The notes below the pieces were generated by a model. That model was given only the letters and a program-made list of their open reading frames with translations, was not told the DNA's origin and ran no database searches. A stretch of DNA of 41,618 nucleotides from Paracoccaceae bacterium (lineage in GTDB: Bacteria > Pseudomonadota > Alphaproteobacteria > Rhodobacterales > Rhodobacteraceae). The translations under genes and the position numbers were made by a program. Positions 1 through 9,060 of this stretch are shown here, piece by piece. The stretch's first letter is position 1. Each line of letters opens with the position of its first letter. Location of the stretch: contig JAESRG010000019.1 in the NCBI GenBank assembly GCA_016764785.1, positions 1-41,618 on the forward strand, in the 5' to 3' direction.

Positions 1-121
1 AAATTCCTATTTTGGTGGATATGGGGCTGGGCAATGGCACTGCCATGCAGGCCAAAACGATGGATGCAGACAACACAAGCAGCCCGTAATCCGAGATCAT
101 CTGCATCAGGATGTCGGTCAT
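1..121 (-). CDS. N-terminal fragment of a membrane protein, possibly DedA family (continues beyond window)
   Basis: Reverse translation MTDILMQMISDYGLLVLSASIVLACMAVPLPSPISTKIGI; hydrophobic with a PLPS motif as in DedA N-termini; ATGA overlap with the stop of the upstream gene at 118-121. Confidence 0.45.
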   Translation of the reverse strand, partial: MTDILMQMISDYGLLVLSASIVLACMAVPLPSPISTKIGI

Positions 122-465
122 TTACCAGGGCCTCGGCGGCTATCGCGAATGACATCCATCAGCTGCATGACCAATTGGTCATAAGGGATGCCGGTGTCGC
201 GTGATATCCGCTCAAGCCTGCGGTGGCCAGCGCGATCAAGGGGGATACCGGCCGCTTCCGACAGGATATCCGGATCAACGTGATAGACTTTGGCAATAAA
301 CCCGATAGGCATCCACGGTTCAATCGGCTGGTCGTGATGACCGGCGATATAAATGGTGGCGACAATTGCCCGAATCAGGCTTAGGGCTGTGAACAGGCCG
401 GCGGCCAGAAAGGCGATCAGCAACACCCGATGTTCATGCCACAGGTGGATGAATTTTGATTTCAT
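118..465 (-). CDS. small membrane protein of unknown function
   Basis: ORF with N-terminal TM segment (LLIAFLAAGLFTALSLIRAIVATIYIAG); internal ATG at 465 overlaps the P450 stop by 4 nt (ATGA), so the listed start at 483 is probably too long. Confidence 0.6.
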   Translation of the reverse strand: MKSKFIHLWHEHRVLLIAFLAAGLFTALSLIRAIVATIYIAGHHDQPIEPWMPIGFIAKVYHVDPDILSEAAGIPLDRAGHRRLERISRDTGIPYDQLVMQLMDVIRDSRRGPGK

Positions 466-1628
466 AGCTGCCCCCAAGCGCAAGGAAGATTCAGGACGCC
501 TCGAAAAGCCCAGCCCCCGACGCGCACGTCACCGGTCAGGCGCAGATTTTTGAGGCGCTCGAAAATCATAGGCAAAGCCACGCCTGCAATCAACGCTTTT
601 GACGCCCATGCGCCAGCGCAGAAATGCGGGCCCGCGCCAAAGGCGATGTGTTTTCCGGCGTTGCGGGTGATGTCAAACTGTTCGGGGTTATCGAAATAAT
701 CCTCGTCATGATTGGCTGACCCGAACATGAAAAACACGTCGTCGCCAATCTTGAAATCGACACCAAACAAGGTGGAATCTTGGGCAACGCGGCGCGGCGA
801 CATGCCAATCGGGGCCAGCCAGCGCACGAATTCCTCAAACACTTGCAGCCATGTGATTTGCCCGTTCAGCACCAGTTTTAACTGGTCAGGATGGGTCAGC
901 AATGCCCAGATAATGCCCGCGATCACGTCGCGCGGCTCATTCTGCCCGCCGCTGATCGCCAGCTTGATATTGGCGTGAATGCTGGGTTTAGGCAGATCTG
1001 CCCCCAGCATAATGCTTAGTAAATCAAGGCCGGGATTGGCGCAGGCATTCGGAATTGCAGCGGTGATTGCTGTGTCGATTCTGGTCGTGGCAATACGGCA
1101 TCTGGCCTCCACTGTGGGATCGCCTGCATAATTTGACACCCCGTCAATCATCGCTTGCGAGGCTTGGTCGATGTCCTGCCAGCTAAGGGCGGTCAGACCC
1201 GTAAGGCTGCGCAAGGCTTCGCCCGACAGTCGAGTGGCAAAACCGGTGAACAAGTCGCCGTCGCCGGATGTGCCTAGCTCGTCAAGAATTTCGGTAGCCG
1301 AGGTCTTGAATTGCGCGGTCCAATGGTCACGCACCGTGCGGGGCGATACGGTTGGGAAAATCGCTTTGCGTTCCACCGCATGCGCTTCGCCATCTTTGCG
1401 CATCAGGTTTTCACCCATCAGTTTGACCATCAGACCCTCGGGTTGTTGCGAGGAAAAAATGGCAAAATCAGGTTCAGCCTTAATGATATCATCACGCCGC
1501 GTCAGTAAGGTCCGGTTTAATTCGGGCACAAATGCAATCGGTGTTTCACGCCGCATTTTCTTGAGGGTTGGATAGGGGTCAGCCCAGAATGCAGCTAGAT
1601 CAATGTGAACGATTGGCGCGGTGCTCAT
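462..1628 (-). CDS. cytochrome P450
   Basis: Heme-thiolate signature FGAGPHFCAG, K-helix EEFVR, I-helix SGGQNEPRD. Confidence 0.93.
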   Translation of the reverse strand: MSTAPIVHIDLAAFWADPYPTLKKMRRETPIAFVPELNRTLLTRRDDIIKAEPDFAIFSSQQPEGLMVKLMGENLMRKDGEAHAVERKAIFPTVSPRTVRDHWTAQFKTSATEILDELGTSGDGDLFTGFATRLSGEALRSLTGLTALSWQDIDQASQAMIDGVSNYAGDPTVEARCRIATTRIDTAITAAIPNACANPGLDLLSIMLGADLPKPSIHANIKLAISGGQNEPRDVIAGIIWALLTHPDQLKLVLNGQITWLQVFEEFVRWLAPIGMSPRRVAQDSTLFGVDFKIGDDVFFMFGSANHDEDYFDNPEQFDITRNAGKHIAFGAGPHFCAGAWASKALIAGVALPMIFERLKNLRLTGDVRVGGWAFRGVLNLPCAWGQL

Positions 1629-2188
1629 GATTCTTGCTCAATTTTGCGCGCACTGGCCTTCCAATCGGATTGCGCCAAAGAATAGCATTTCCATGACGCA
1701 GGCGCGCCAGCCAAATCCAGGTCGGCATCGTAAACCGGTTTCGCACCAAGTTTTGCCGTCGCTTTTTGTGAGCGGATATTCGTTGGGTCAATATGAAACC
1801 AGACGGTGTCATATGTTTTGAACGCGTGGGTCAGCATCAGTTTTTTAAGCTGAAAATTGGTTTGACCACCCCAATTATCGTGATGCAAAAACGTAAATCT
1901 TATTGAAATACCGTCCGGTAGATCGGGTGCAATATAGTATCTTGAACAGCCGATAACACGGTTTTCGGCGCGATCAATGATGATCAGGGCAGAGCCGGTT
2001 TCAAGCAGAAAGTCGAAATATTTCCGGAAAACATCAGGTTTGAACCGATCGCTTACCGGGTGACCAGCCCATGTTTGAGGGTCTTTCGCGGTGGCGAAAA
2101 GCTGGTCAAAATCTGTTTCCGCAAGAGGGCGCAGACACAAATATCGATTTTCCAGAATGGGTTGCGTATTAAATGGTTTGGCTGTCAT
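1625..2188 (-). CDS. GNAT family N-acetyltransferase (RimJ-like)
   Basis: LENRYLCLRPLAETDFDQLF ... NIRSQKATAKLGAK typical GNAT motifs. Confidence 0.85.
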   Translation of the reverse strand: MTAKPFNTQPILENRYLCLRPLAETDFDQLFATAKDPQTWAGHPVSDRFKPDVFRKYFDFLLETGSALIIIDRAENRVIGCSRYYIAPDLPDGISIRFTFLHHDNWGGQTNFQLKKLMLTHAFKTYDTVWFHIDPTNIRSQKATAKLGAKPVYDADLDLAGAPASWKCYSLAQSDWKASARKIEQES

Positions 2189-2190
2189 GA

Positions 2191-3375
2191 TTATCGCCCC
2201 AATTCTTTCATTCCCGCCTCAATCCCTTGCAGGGTCATCGGGTGCATGCGGTTCTCAAAAATGTCGCTGATCATCTTGGTGGAATGGGTGTATTGCCATT
2301 GGGCCTTAGGCACGGGGTTGATCCAGATATGGTCAGGCCACTGCGTGCGCGCCCGTTGCAACCATGTTTCACCGGTTTCTTGGTTGTAATGCTCATTTGC
2401 GCCGCCGACATAGGCAACCTCGTATGGCGACATCGCTGCGTCGCCCACAAAAATGCATTTGTAATCAGAACCGTAGGTGTTCAACACCTCCCATGTGGGG
2501 GTTTGCTGGCCCCAGCGGCGTGCGTTGTCACGCCACACGCCCTCATACAGGCAATTATGGAAGTAATAGTACTCGAGATGTTTGAATTCGGTGCTGGCCG
2601 CCGAAAACAGTTCTTCGACCAGCTTTATGTGAGTGTCCATTGAGCCGCCAACATCCAGAAAAAGCAGTACTTTTATGGCGTTACGGCGTTCGGGGCGCAT
2701 TTGCACATCCAAATAACCATGCTCGGCGGTGGCTTGGATGGTGCCGTCCAAATCCAGTTCATCCTCAGCACCAGATCGTGCCCAGCGGCGCAAGCGTTTC
2801 AGAGCCATTTTGATGTTGCGGGTGCCAAGTTCAATGCTGTCGTCCAGATTGCGAAACTCGCGTTTATCCCAAACCTTGACGGCCCGTTGGTGGCGAGATT
2901 TGTCTTGGCCGATCCGCACGCCTTCGGGGTTATACCCATGTGCCCCAAACGGTGAGGTTCCGGCAGTGCCGATCCATTTACTGCCACCTTGGTGACGTTT
3001 TTCTTGTTCTTTCAACCGTTCTTTCAGGGTTTCCATCAGCTTTTCAAAGCCGCCCAAGGCGTTGATCTTTTCGCGCTCCTCAGCGCTGATGTGCAGTTCC
3101 GCCAGCCTCCGAATCCAGTCTTCGGGAATGTCGGCCTGATCAACCAGATCAGCCAGCGAGGCATTTTCTAAACCTTTGAACGTGCTTGAAAAAACTTGAT
3201 CGAACCGATCAAGGTATCGCTCATCTTTAACCATGGTAATACGGGCCAGATAATAAAATCCGTCCACGTCATACATGACCACGCCAGACTGCATCGCCTC
3301 AAGGAATGACAGGAATTCGCGCAGGCTGACCGGAATTTTGGCGTCTCTGAGGTTGTTGAAGAAACGCAGAAACAT
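2191..3375 (-). CDS. VWA domain-containing protein, CoxE-like
   Basis: VLLFLDVGGSMDTHIKLVEELFSAA (MIDAS-like DxGxS); N-terminal LRDAKIPVSLREFLSFLEAM typical of CoxE-like VWA proteins paired with MoxR. Confidence 0.88.
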   Translation of the reverse strand: MFLRFFNNLRDAKIPVSLREFLSFLEAMQSGVVMYDVDGFYYLARITMVKDERYLDRFDQVFSSTFKGLENASLADLVDQADIPEDWIRRLAELHISAEEREKINALGGFEKLMETLKERLKEQEKRHQGGSKWIGTAGTSPFGAHGYNPEGVRIGQDKSRHQRAVKVWDKREFRNLDDSIELGTRNIKMALKRLRRWARSGAEDELDLDGTIQATAEHGYLDVQMRPERRNAIKVLLFLDVGGSMDTHIKLVEELFSAASTEFKHLEYYYFHNCLYEGVWRDNARRWGQQTPTWEVLNTYGSDYKCIFVGDAAMSPYEVAYVGGANEHYNQETGETWLQRARTQWPDHIWINPVPKAQWQYTHSTKMISDIFENRMHPMTLQGIEAGMKELGR

Positions 3376-3378
3376 CGT

Positions 3379-3549
3379 TTAGATCAGCCCGAACATTCCG
3401 GCGATGATCACCGCGAACAGCGTTACAATCATAAACATAATGCCAAAAACCGCACCGTATTGGAGCTTATCGGCCAGTTGACCGCCGCGTTTCGCCGCGC
3501 GAAACCAGCCCAGTGCGCCGCCAATCAAGAATACTATCGGATAGATCAT
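3379..3549 (-). CDS. 56-aa membrane protein
   Basis: Not in the ORF track. Reverse translation MIYPIVFLIGGALGWFRAAKRGGQLADKLQYGAVFGIMFMIVTLFAVIIAGMFGLI; two TM segments; purine-rich RBS (aaaggg); fills the gap between two operon members exactly. Confidence 0.75.
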   Translation of the reverse strand: MIYPIVFLIGGALGWFRAAKRGGQLADKLQYGAVFGIMFMIVTLFAVIIAGMFGLI

Positions 3550-3559
3550 TGTTAACCCT

Positions 3560-4831
3560 TTATTGTCCTGCCGGAATTAACCCGGCGAGTTCTGCCTGCG
3601 CAGCCGCGACCCGTGCCGCATCTGCGCCAAAGGCATATCGTGCTTGCGCCAAACTGTCGAGACGTGCCGACGCCGCTTGTCGATCTTGCCCTAGCCCTCG
3701 AAATGCCAGCGCGCGCAGGCCTTGAATGCCCGACTCCAACACTGGGTCTTGATGGGCTTTTGCAACGGAAAGGGCGGTGGTGGTCAGGGTAATGACATCG
3801 TCATATTGACGTGCTGCCAATGCCACGGCGGCGATATGCATGGCCGTCAGCGCGGTGCGAAGGTTATTCGGGCCAAGCTGGTTAAGCGACAGGGTGTATG
3901 CTTCCTGAAACGCAGGAGCCGCGCGTTCGGGCGCATTGCGCAAATTCAGGCGACCATAAACCAGCAAGGAGTGCACCAAACGATGATCGCCAAAGCCGCG
4001 CGCCATTGAGGTGGCCCGTTGTGCGGCGGCAATACGGTTGCCGCGCGGGTTACTGCCCGTCATGGCGGTTTCGATCACTGCTTTCCAGCTATTGTCAGAA
4101 CGGGCAGCGCCGCCGTTAATGCGCCCAGCGGGATTAAGCGTATCAAGTAGTGCAGGAAGCTGTGCCGAGACTTGCGCCGCGGAAGCACCTGCCGTTAGTT
4201 CAGTACTGTACAGCAAGCGCAGCATCAGCAAATCAAAACGGGTCAGGCGGTTATGCACATTGTCGTCGTTAAACACCGAATCCGCAATGCGGTACAGGTC
4301 GTTGACGGGGCCAAGTGCTTGGGCAATTTCCTCGTTCAAACAAGCGCGCACAATATAGGGCGGGGCGTTATCCGGAATGAAAATGGCCGCCTTTTGCAAA
4401 TGCATTTGGCGCGACCAACGTTGGTTCTCGCCGCGCCGAAACGCCGCCCAACTGGACACCCCAGAAGCAACCACACAGGCCGCCGTTGGAAAGGCACGTT
4501 CCATCGCAGCGGCAGGGACTTGCCGTATATGAATTTGGGCGTTACTGCCCGTTGCAATATCAATGCCCGCGCCGGTGCGGATGGTTTGCAACACACCGTT
4601 AAGGTCGCCGCGATAGGCCGATAGTGCAGGGCTAAGCGAGACGCGGATCGGCCCTTGGTATTTCAATAATCCGGGAATGGTTTGGCCGGTTTCAGTTCTG
4701 AAAACCAAATCCATAAAATCTTGGGCCAAGGCCGTGTTAGCCCGTGAAACGCCAAAACTGGGTTGAATGGAGCTTGGTTGAGGTAAGTCACAACCCGATA
4801 GTAGTAGTATAAAACAAAGTTTTTTCAGCAT
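3560..4831 (-). CDS. DUF2927 domain lipoprotein
   Basis: Lipobox LLLSGCD; LNEEIAQALGPVNDLYRIADSVFNDDN motif typical of DUF2927. Confidence 0.82.
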   Translation of the reverse strand: MLKKLCFILLLSGCDLPQPSSIQPSFGVSRANTALAQDFMDLVFRTETGQTIPGLLKYQGPIRVSLSPALSAYRGDLNGVLQTIRTGAGIDIATGSNAQIHIRQVPAAAMERAFPTAACVVASGVSSWAAFRRGENQRWSRQMHLQKAAIFIPDNAPPYIVRACLNEEIAQALGPVNDLYRIADSVFNDDNVHNRLTRFDLLMLRLLYSTELTAGASAAQVSAQLPALLDTLNPAGRINGGAARSDNSWKAVIETAMTGSNPRGNRIAAAQRATSMARGFGDHRLVHSLLVYGRLNLRNAPERAAPAFQEAYTLSLNQLGPNNLRTALTAMHIAAVALAARQYDDVITLTTTALSVAKAHQDPVLESGIQGLRALAFRGLGQDRQAASARLDSLAQARYAFGADAARVAAAQAELAGLIPAGQ

Positions 4832-4832
4832 G

Positions 4833-5273
4833 TTACCGACTATACTTAATGAAGGGCGTTAATTGCCCGATACGATCATATAACACCCGTGCGGTTTTAT
4901 TAAAGTCCTGAGTCATCCAGTAAACACTTGGACAGCCCGCAACGTCAGCGGCCGCGTAAACGCCCTCGATCAATGCGCGGCCGATGCCTTTGCCGCGCAC
5001 AGTTGGGTCGGCGTACAGGTCTTGCAAATAGCAGACATCTGCCAATTGCCAGCCGTGGGTGTGGAAAATGTAATGGGTCAACCCAACCAGTTTTCCGTCC
5101 AGTTCTGCCACCAACCCGTGGTATTCTGGGTGGTCGTCGGACAGCATTCGACTGAACGCCGAGACATAGATTTCATCCGAAAGTTCGGTCTCGTAATAGT
5201 CCAGATAGCCGCACCAAAGCTGCCGCCACATGGCTTCGTCAGCGCTGACCAAAGGTCGGATAATCAGGGTCAT
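4833..5273 (-). CDS. GNAT family N-acetyltransferase
   Basis: LQDLYADPTVRGKGIGRALIEGVYAAA acetyl-CoA binding motif. Confidence 0.88.
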   Translation of the reverse strand: MTLIIRPLVSADEAMWRQLWCGYLDYYETELSDEIYVSAFSRMLSDDHPEYHGLVAELDGKLVGLTHYIFHTHGWQLADVCYLQDLYADPTVRGKGIGRALIEGVYAAADVAGCPSVYWMTQDFNKTARVLYDRIGQLTPFIKYSR

Positions 5274-6139
5274 TGCCGCCCCCGCGCTAAAAATGCCAAC
5301 CGTTCAAACAGATGCACGTCTTGCTCGTTTTTCAGCAATGCACCGTGCAGTTTGGGCAGGGCATCTTTGCCGTCGCGGCGCAGATCACTGGCGTCAAGAT
5401 CTTCGGCCAATAGCAGCTTTAACCAATCCAGCACTTCGCTGGTTGACGGTTTTTTCTTCAAACCCGGGGTGTCGCGCAGTTCATAAAACTGGGTCAGGGC
5501 GGCCTCTAGCAGGCTGTTTTTGATGTCGGGGAAATGCACGTGGATGATTTGCTGCATGGTTTCAGGATCAGGAAACCGGATATAGTGGAAAAAACAACGG
5601 CGCAGAAACGCGTCAGGCAGTTCTTTCTCGTTATTCGATGTGATGATCACAATGGGCCGTTTTTTAGCGCGGATGGTTTTGCCTGTCTCGTAAACATAGA
5701 ACTCCATCTTATCGAGTTCCTGCAACAGATCATTCGGAAATTCGATGTCGGCTTTGTCGATTTCGTCGATCAGCAACAGCATCCGATCCTCAGAATCAAA
5801 AGCCTGCCATAGCTTGCCGGGTTTGATGTAATTGGCCACATCGTGCACCCGTTCCTCGCCCAGTTGACTGTCACGCAGACGGCTGACCGCGTCGTATTCA
5901 TACAGGCCTTGCTGGGCTTTGGTGGTCGATTTGATGTTCCATTCCAGCATCGGAATATCCAGTGCCTCGGCCACTTGTCGTGCCAGTTCGGTTTTACCTG
6001 TGCCGGGTTCACCCTTGATCAGCAGGGGCCGTTCCAACGTGATGGCAGCGTTTACCGCAACCTTTAGATCATCAGTCGCAACATAGTTTTTAGTGCCGGT
6101 AAAGCGCATCGAATTTCCTGTCATACTGCTTCGTTTCAA
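5270..6139 (-). CDS. MoxR family AAA+ ATPase
   Basis: Walker A GEPGTGKT, Walker B LLLIDEIDKAD; true start may be the internal Met of MRFTGTKNYV. Confidence 0.92.
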   Translation of the reverse strand: MKRSSMTGNSMRFTGTKNYVATDDLKVAVNAAITLERPLLIKGEPGTGKTELARQVAEALDIPMLEWNIKSTTKAQQGLYEYDAVSRLRDSQLGEERVHDVANYIKPGKLWQAFDSEDRMLLLIDEIDKADIEFPNDLLQELDKMEFYVYETGKTIRAKKRPIVIITSNNEKELPDAFLRRCFFHYIRFPDPETMQQIIHVHFPDIKNSLLEAALTQFYELRDTPGLKKKPSTSEVLDWLKLLLAEDLDASDLRRDGKDALPKLHGALLKNEQDVHLFERLAFLARGRQ

Positions 6140-6306
6140 GCGCGCAGATTAACAGCAAGAAAATTTGATGCAAGATTGCACAGCTAACTAGTGACATTCC
6201 TTCAAATAGGGCGTATCTGACCCTCAAGAATGAGGGATGAGCGCTGTTAACGGTTTGATTTCGAACTCGGAACAGACGGACGCTCTGGTATTACTTGGGG
6301 TCTCAG

Positions 6307-6729
6307 ATGAAAGCCGAAACAATTTTGAATGCAGATTATAAACCGGCTGAAGACGAGCCATTTATGAACGCACGCCAGCTGGATTATTTTCGCAACAAGT
6401 TACAAGACTGGAAAAACGGCATTCTGAAAGACAGCCGCGAAACCATCGAAAATATGCAGGAAGGTACGCGCAATATTCCTGACATCGCTGATCGTGCCTC
6501 AGAGGAAACCGACCGGGCGCTTGAGCTGCGCACCAGAGATCGGGAACGCAAAGTGGTTTCGAAAATCGACGCGGCTTTGCGCCGAATAGAGAGCGGCAAT
6601 TACGGATATTGCGACGAAACTGGAAATCAGATTTCGCTGAAACGTCTTGATGCACGACCCATTGCGACCTTGAGCCTTGAGGCGCAGGAGCGCCATGAGC
6701 GCAAAGAAAAAGTGCATCGCGACAGATAA
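6307..6729 (+). CDS. dksA: TraR/DksA family transcriptional regulator
   Basis: RIESGNYGYCDETGNQISLKRLDARPIATLSLEAQERHE, DksA C-terminal domain; ATG at 6307 preferred over the listed TTG at 6295. Confidence 0.88.
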   Translation: MKAETILNADYKPAEDEPFMNARQLDYFRNKLQDWKNGILKDSRETIENMQEGTRNIPDIADRASEETDRALELRTRDRERKVVSKIDAALRRIESGNYGYCDETGNQISLKRLDARPIATLSLEAQERHERKEKVHRDR

Positions 6730-6756
6730 AAAAAGCCCCGTCAATTAGACGGGGCT
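6728..6756 (-). terminator. Intrinsic terminator, best on the minus strand
   Basis: AGCCCCGTC-AATTA-GACGGGGCT (9 bp stem, 6734-6756) preceded on the + strand by seven A (6728-6734), i.e. a U-tract after the hairpin in minus-strand RNA; weaker T-rich tail on the + side. Confidence 0.85.
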
Positions 6757-6770
6757 GATTGTATTATCTT

Positions 6771-6914
6771 TTATTTAGCCATCATTTTTTTGACCACGGC
6801 AACGATGGCGAGCATTGCGCCACCGCCAACCAAACCCAGTAATTTGCCGCCAAGTCCACCACCGACAATCCCAGCGTTTGAATTAATGACTAAGCCCATA
6901 TTCAATTTTTTCAT
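6771..6914 (-). CDS. 47-aa Gly-rich cationic hydrophobic small protein
   Basis: Not in the ORF track (below length cutoff). Reverse translation MKKLNMGLVINSNAGIVGGGLGGKLLGLVGGGAMLAIVAVVKKMMAK*; followed by a strong minus-strand terminator. Confidence 0.6.
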   Translation of the reverse strand: MKKLNMGLVINSNAGIVGGGLGGKLLGLVGGGAMLAIVAVVKKMMAK

Positions 6915-7031
6915 GATTCCGCCGGCTGCGATGGGTCGATTCTATTTTTGCAACAGTTCGGTGTTGATCTATGTCACTGACATGGTGATAGACATCAGGC
7001 AGAATGGCATAAAACTTGGATACGTATTGAA

Positions 7032-8213
7032 ATGACAGATACCAAATACACCATTATTGGCGCGGGAATTGGCGGTTTGGCTGCGGCGATTGCCTTGGCG
7101 CAAAAGGGCGCAACCGTAACGCTTTTTGAACAGGCCAAGGTTTTGGGTGAGGTTGGTGCGGGCTTGCAAATCAGCCCTAACGGTGTGGCTGTTCTGAAAT
7201 CTTTTGGTCTTTACGATGCGGCGGCTAAGCTGGCAAATTGCCCCGATGCAATTGTGCTGCGTGACTATCGGGGCGCAAGTGTCACCCGCATGGAACTGGG
7301 TCAAAACGCGGTGCGCCGTTTTGGCAATCCTTATTGGCAATTTCACCGGGCTGATCTGTTGTCGGTGCTGGCCAAGGGCGCGCTGGATGCTGGCGTAGAC
7401 ATCAAATTCAACCACAAAGTCGCCAATATTACCCGCAACGGCGCGGGGGCATTGATTGAATTTGAAGAACAGGAAAGCCAGTTGGTTGACTGTTTGATTG
7501 CGGCCGACGGGGTGCGCTCAAAAACCCGCAGTGCAGTGTTTGACGGGCACGAGGCCACATTTACTGGACAGGTCGCATGGCGCGGTCTGGTGTCGGCCGA
7601 CAAATTACCCGCTGGCATGTTTGGCAATGAAACACAGGTTTTCATGGGCAAAGGCCGTCATTTGGTGGCCTATCCTTTACGCGGCGGGTCGATGATAAAC
7701 TTTGTTGCCGTGGAAGAACGTAAAGATTGGACCGATGAGGGATGGAATATTCCTGATGATCCAGCCAACCTGCGCGCCGCGTTTTCAGGCTGGTGTCAGC
7801 CGGTTGAAACGCTGCTGGCTGCGGTTGACCACACTTTTCTGTGGGGTCTGTTTAGCCATCCGGTTTTGGCTAAATGGTCTGACGGACAAGTTGCGCTGTT
7901 GGGCGATGCCTGCCATCCGATGTTACCGTTTTTGGCGCAAGGTGCGGTGATGGGGCTGGAAGACGGATGGGTGCTGGCCGATGCTTTGGAAAAAGCTGAC
8001 GACATCCCGACGGGCCTGCGTGCCTATGAAGACCGGCGCAAAGACCGTGCCACGCGGGTGCAAAAAAGTGCGGCAAAAAATGCGTGGGCGTACCATTTGC
8101 GGATGCCGGTTTTCAGGGATGTCGCCCATGCGATTATTAAAAAAACCTCGCCGGACAGGTTGCTTGGTAAATTTGACTGGCTGTATGGCCATGATGTTAC
8201 TGACGGAAAATAA
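7032..8213 (+). CDS. FAD-dependent monooxygenase (salicylate hydroxylase-like)
   Basis: N-terminal GAGIGGLAAAIALAQKG, CLIAADGVRSKTR, GDACHPMLPFLAQGA motifs. Confidence 0.9.
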   Translation: MTDTKYTIIGAGIGGLAAAIALAQKGATVTLFEQAKVLGEVGAGLQISPNGVAVLKSFGLYDAAAKLANCPDAIVLRDYRGASVTRMELGQNAVRRFGNPYWQFHRADLLSVLAKGALDAGVDIKFNHKVANITRNGAGALIEFEEQESQLVDCLIAADGVRSKTRSAVFDGHEATFTGQVAWRGLVSADKLPAGMFGNETQVFMGKGRHLVAYPLRGGSMINFVAVEERKDWTDEGWNIPDDPANLRAAFSGWCQPVETLLAAVDHTFLWGLFSHPVLAKWSDGQVALLGDACHPMLPFLAQGAVMGLEDGWVLADALEKADDIPTGLRAYEDRRKDRATRVQKSAAKNAWAYHLRMPVFRDVAHAIIKKTSPDRLLGKFDWLYGHDVTDGK

Positions 8214-8216
8214 CGT

Positions 8217-8990
8217 CTAATCGACGTCAAGTTCCACCCAGATCGGCACATGGTCCGAGGGGCGTTCGCGTCCGCGCATATGCCGGTCGACCTCACAGGT
8301 TTTTAGCGTGTCCGCCGCTTGCGGGGTCAGCAAAAAGTGATCAATCCTGATGCCGTTGTTTTTGTTCCACGCGCCCGCCTGAAAATCCCAGAACGTATAG
8401 TTAAGCGGGGCAGGGTGCAGGGCGCGAAACGCCTCGGTAAACCCAAGGTTCAGAATTTTGCGATAGGCCGCCAAACTTTCGGGGCGGTACAGGGCGTCGC
8501 CCCACCATGCGTCAGGGTCGTGGCAGTCTTCGGGTTGCGGAATGATGTTATAATCGCCAGCCATAAGCGCAATTTCTTCAGATTCCAGTATTTCAGCCGC
8601 CCGCGTATACAGGCGCTCCATCCATGCCAGCTTATAGTCAAATTTTGGCCCTGGAACCGGATTGCCATTGGGCAAATACAAACAGCATACCCGCACGTTA
8701 TTAACGCTGGCCTCGATCCAGCGGGCTTGTTCGTCTTCGTCATCACCGGGTAGGCCGCAGATCAGATCTTCGATCGGGTATTTCGACAGAATCGCCACGC
8801 CGTTAAAGCTTTTTTGCCCATGCGTGGCGATGTTAAAGCCCAAGTCTTCGATTTCTTCACGCGGAAAGTTTTCGTCAACTGACTTGATTTCTTGCAAAAG
8901 CGCGACGTCAACTTCGCTTTCCTTTAGCCATTCCAGCAGACGCGGCAGGCGGGCTTTGATCCCGTTAATGTTGAAAGTGGCGATTTTCAT
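8217..8990 (-). CDS. xth: exodeoxyribonuclease III
   Basis: MKIATFNINGIKARLPRLLEWL, LQEIKS, GDYNIIP, RIDHFLL, SDHVPIWVEL. Confidence 0.93.
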   Translation of the reverse strand: MKIATFNINGIKARLPRLLEWLKESEVDVALLQEIKSVDENFPREEIEDLGFNIATHGQKSFNGVAILSKYPIEDLICGLPGDDEDEQARWIEASVNNVRVCCLYLPNGNPVPGPKFDYKLAWMERLYTRAAEILESEEIALMAGDYNIIPQPEDCHDPDAWWGDALYRPESLAAYRKILNLGFTEAFRALHPAPLNYTFWDFQAGAWNKNNGIRIDHFLLTPQAADTLKTCEVDRHMRGRERPSDHVPIWVELDVD

Positions 8991-9060
8991 TTAACTCTCC
9001 GGCTGTTGCTTGGGTTAGGGTATATGCGCTAGGCTAAGCAACGCAAGGGGCAGTGAATAT

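Noticed and set aside
2227-2643. 138-aa plus ORF antisense to the VWA gene
   Set aside because: Shadow ORF; the VWA gene on the minus strand has domain motifs and operon context.
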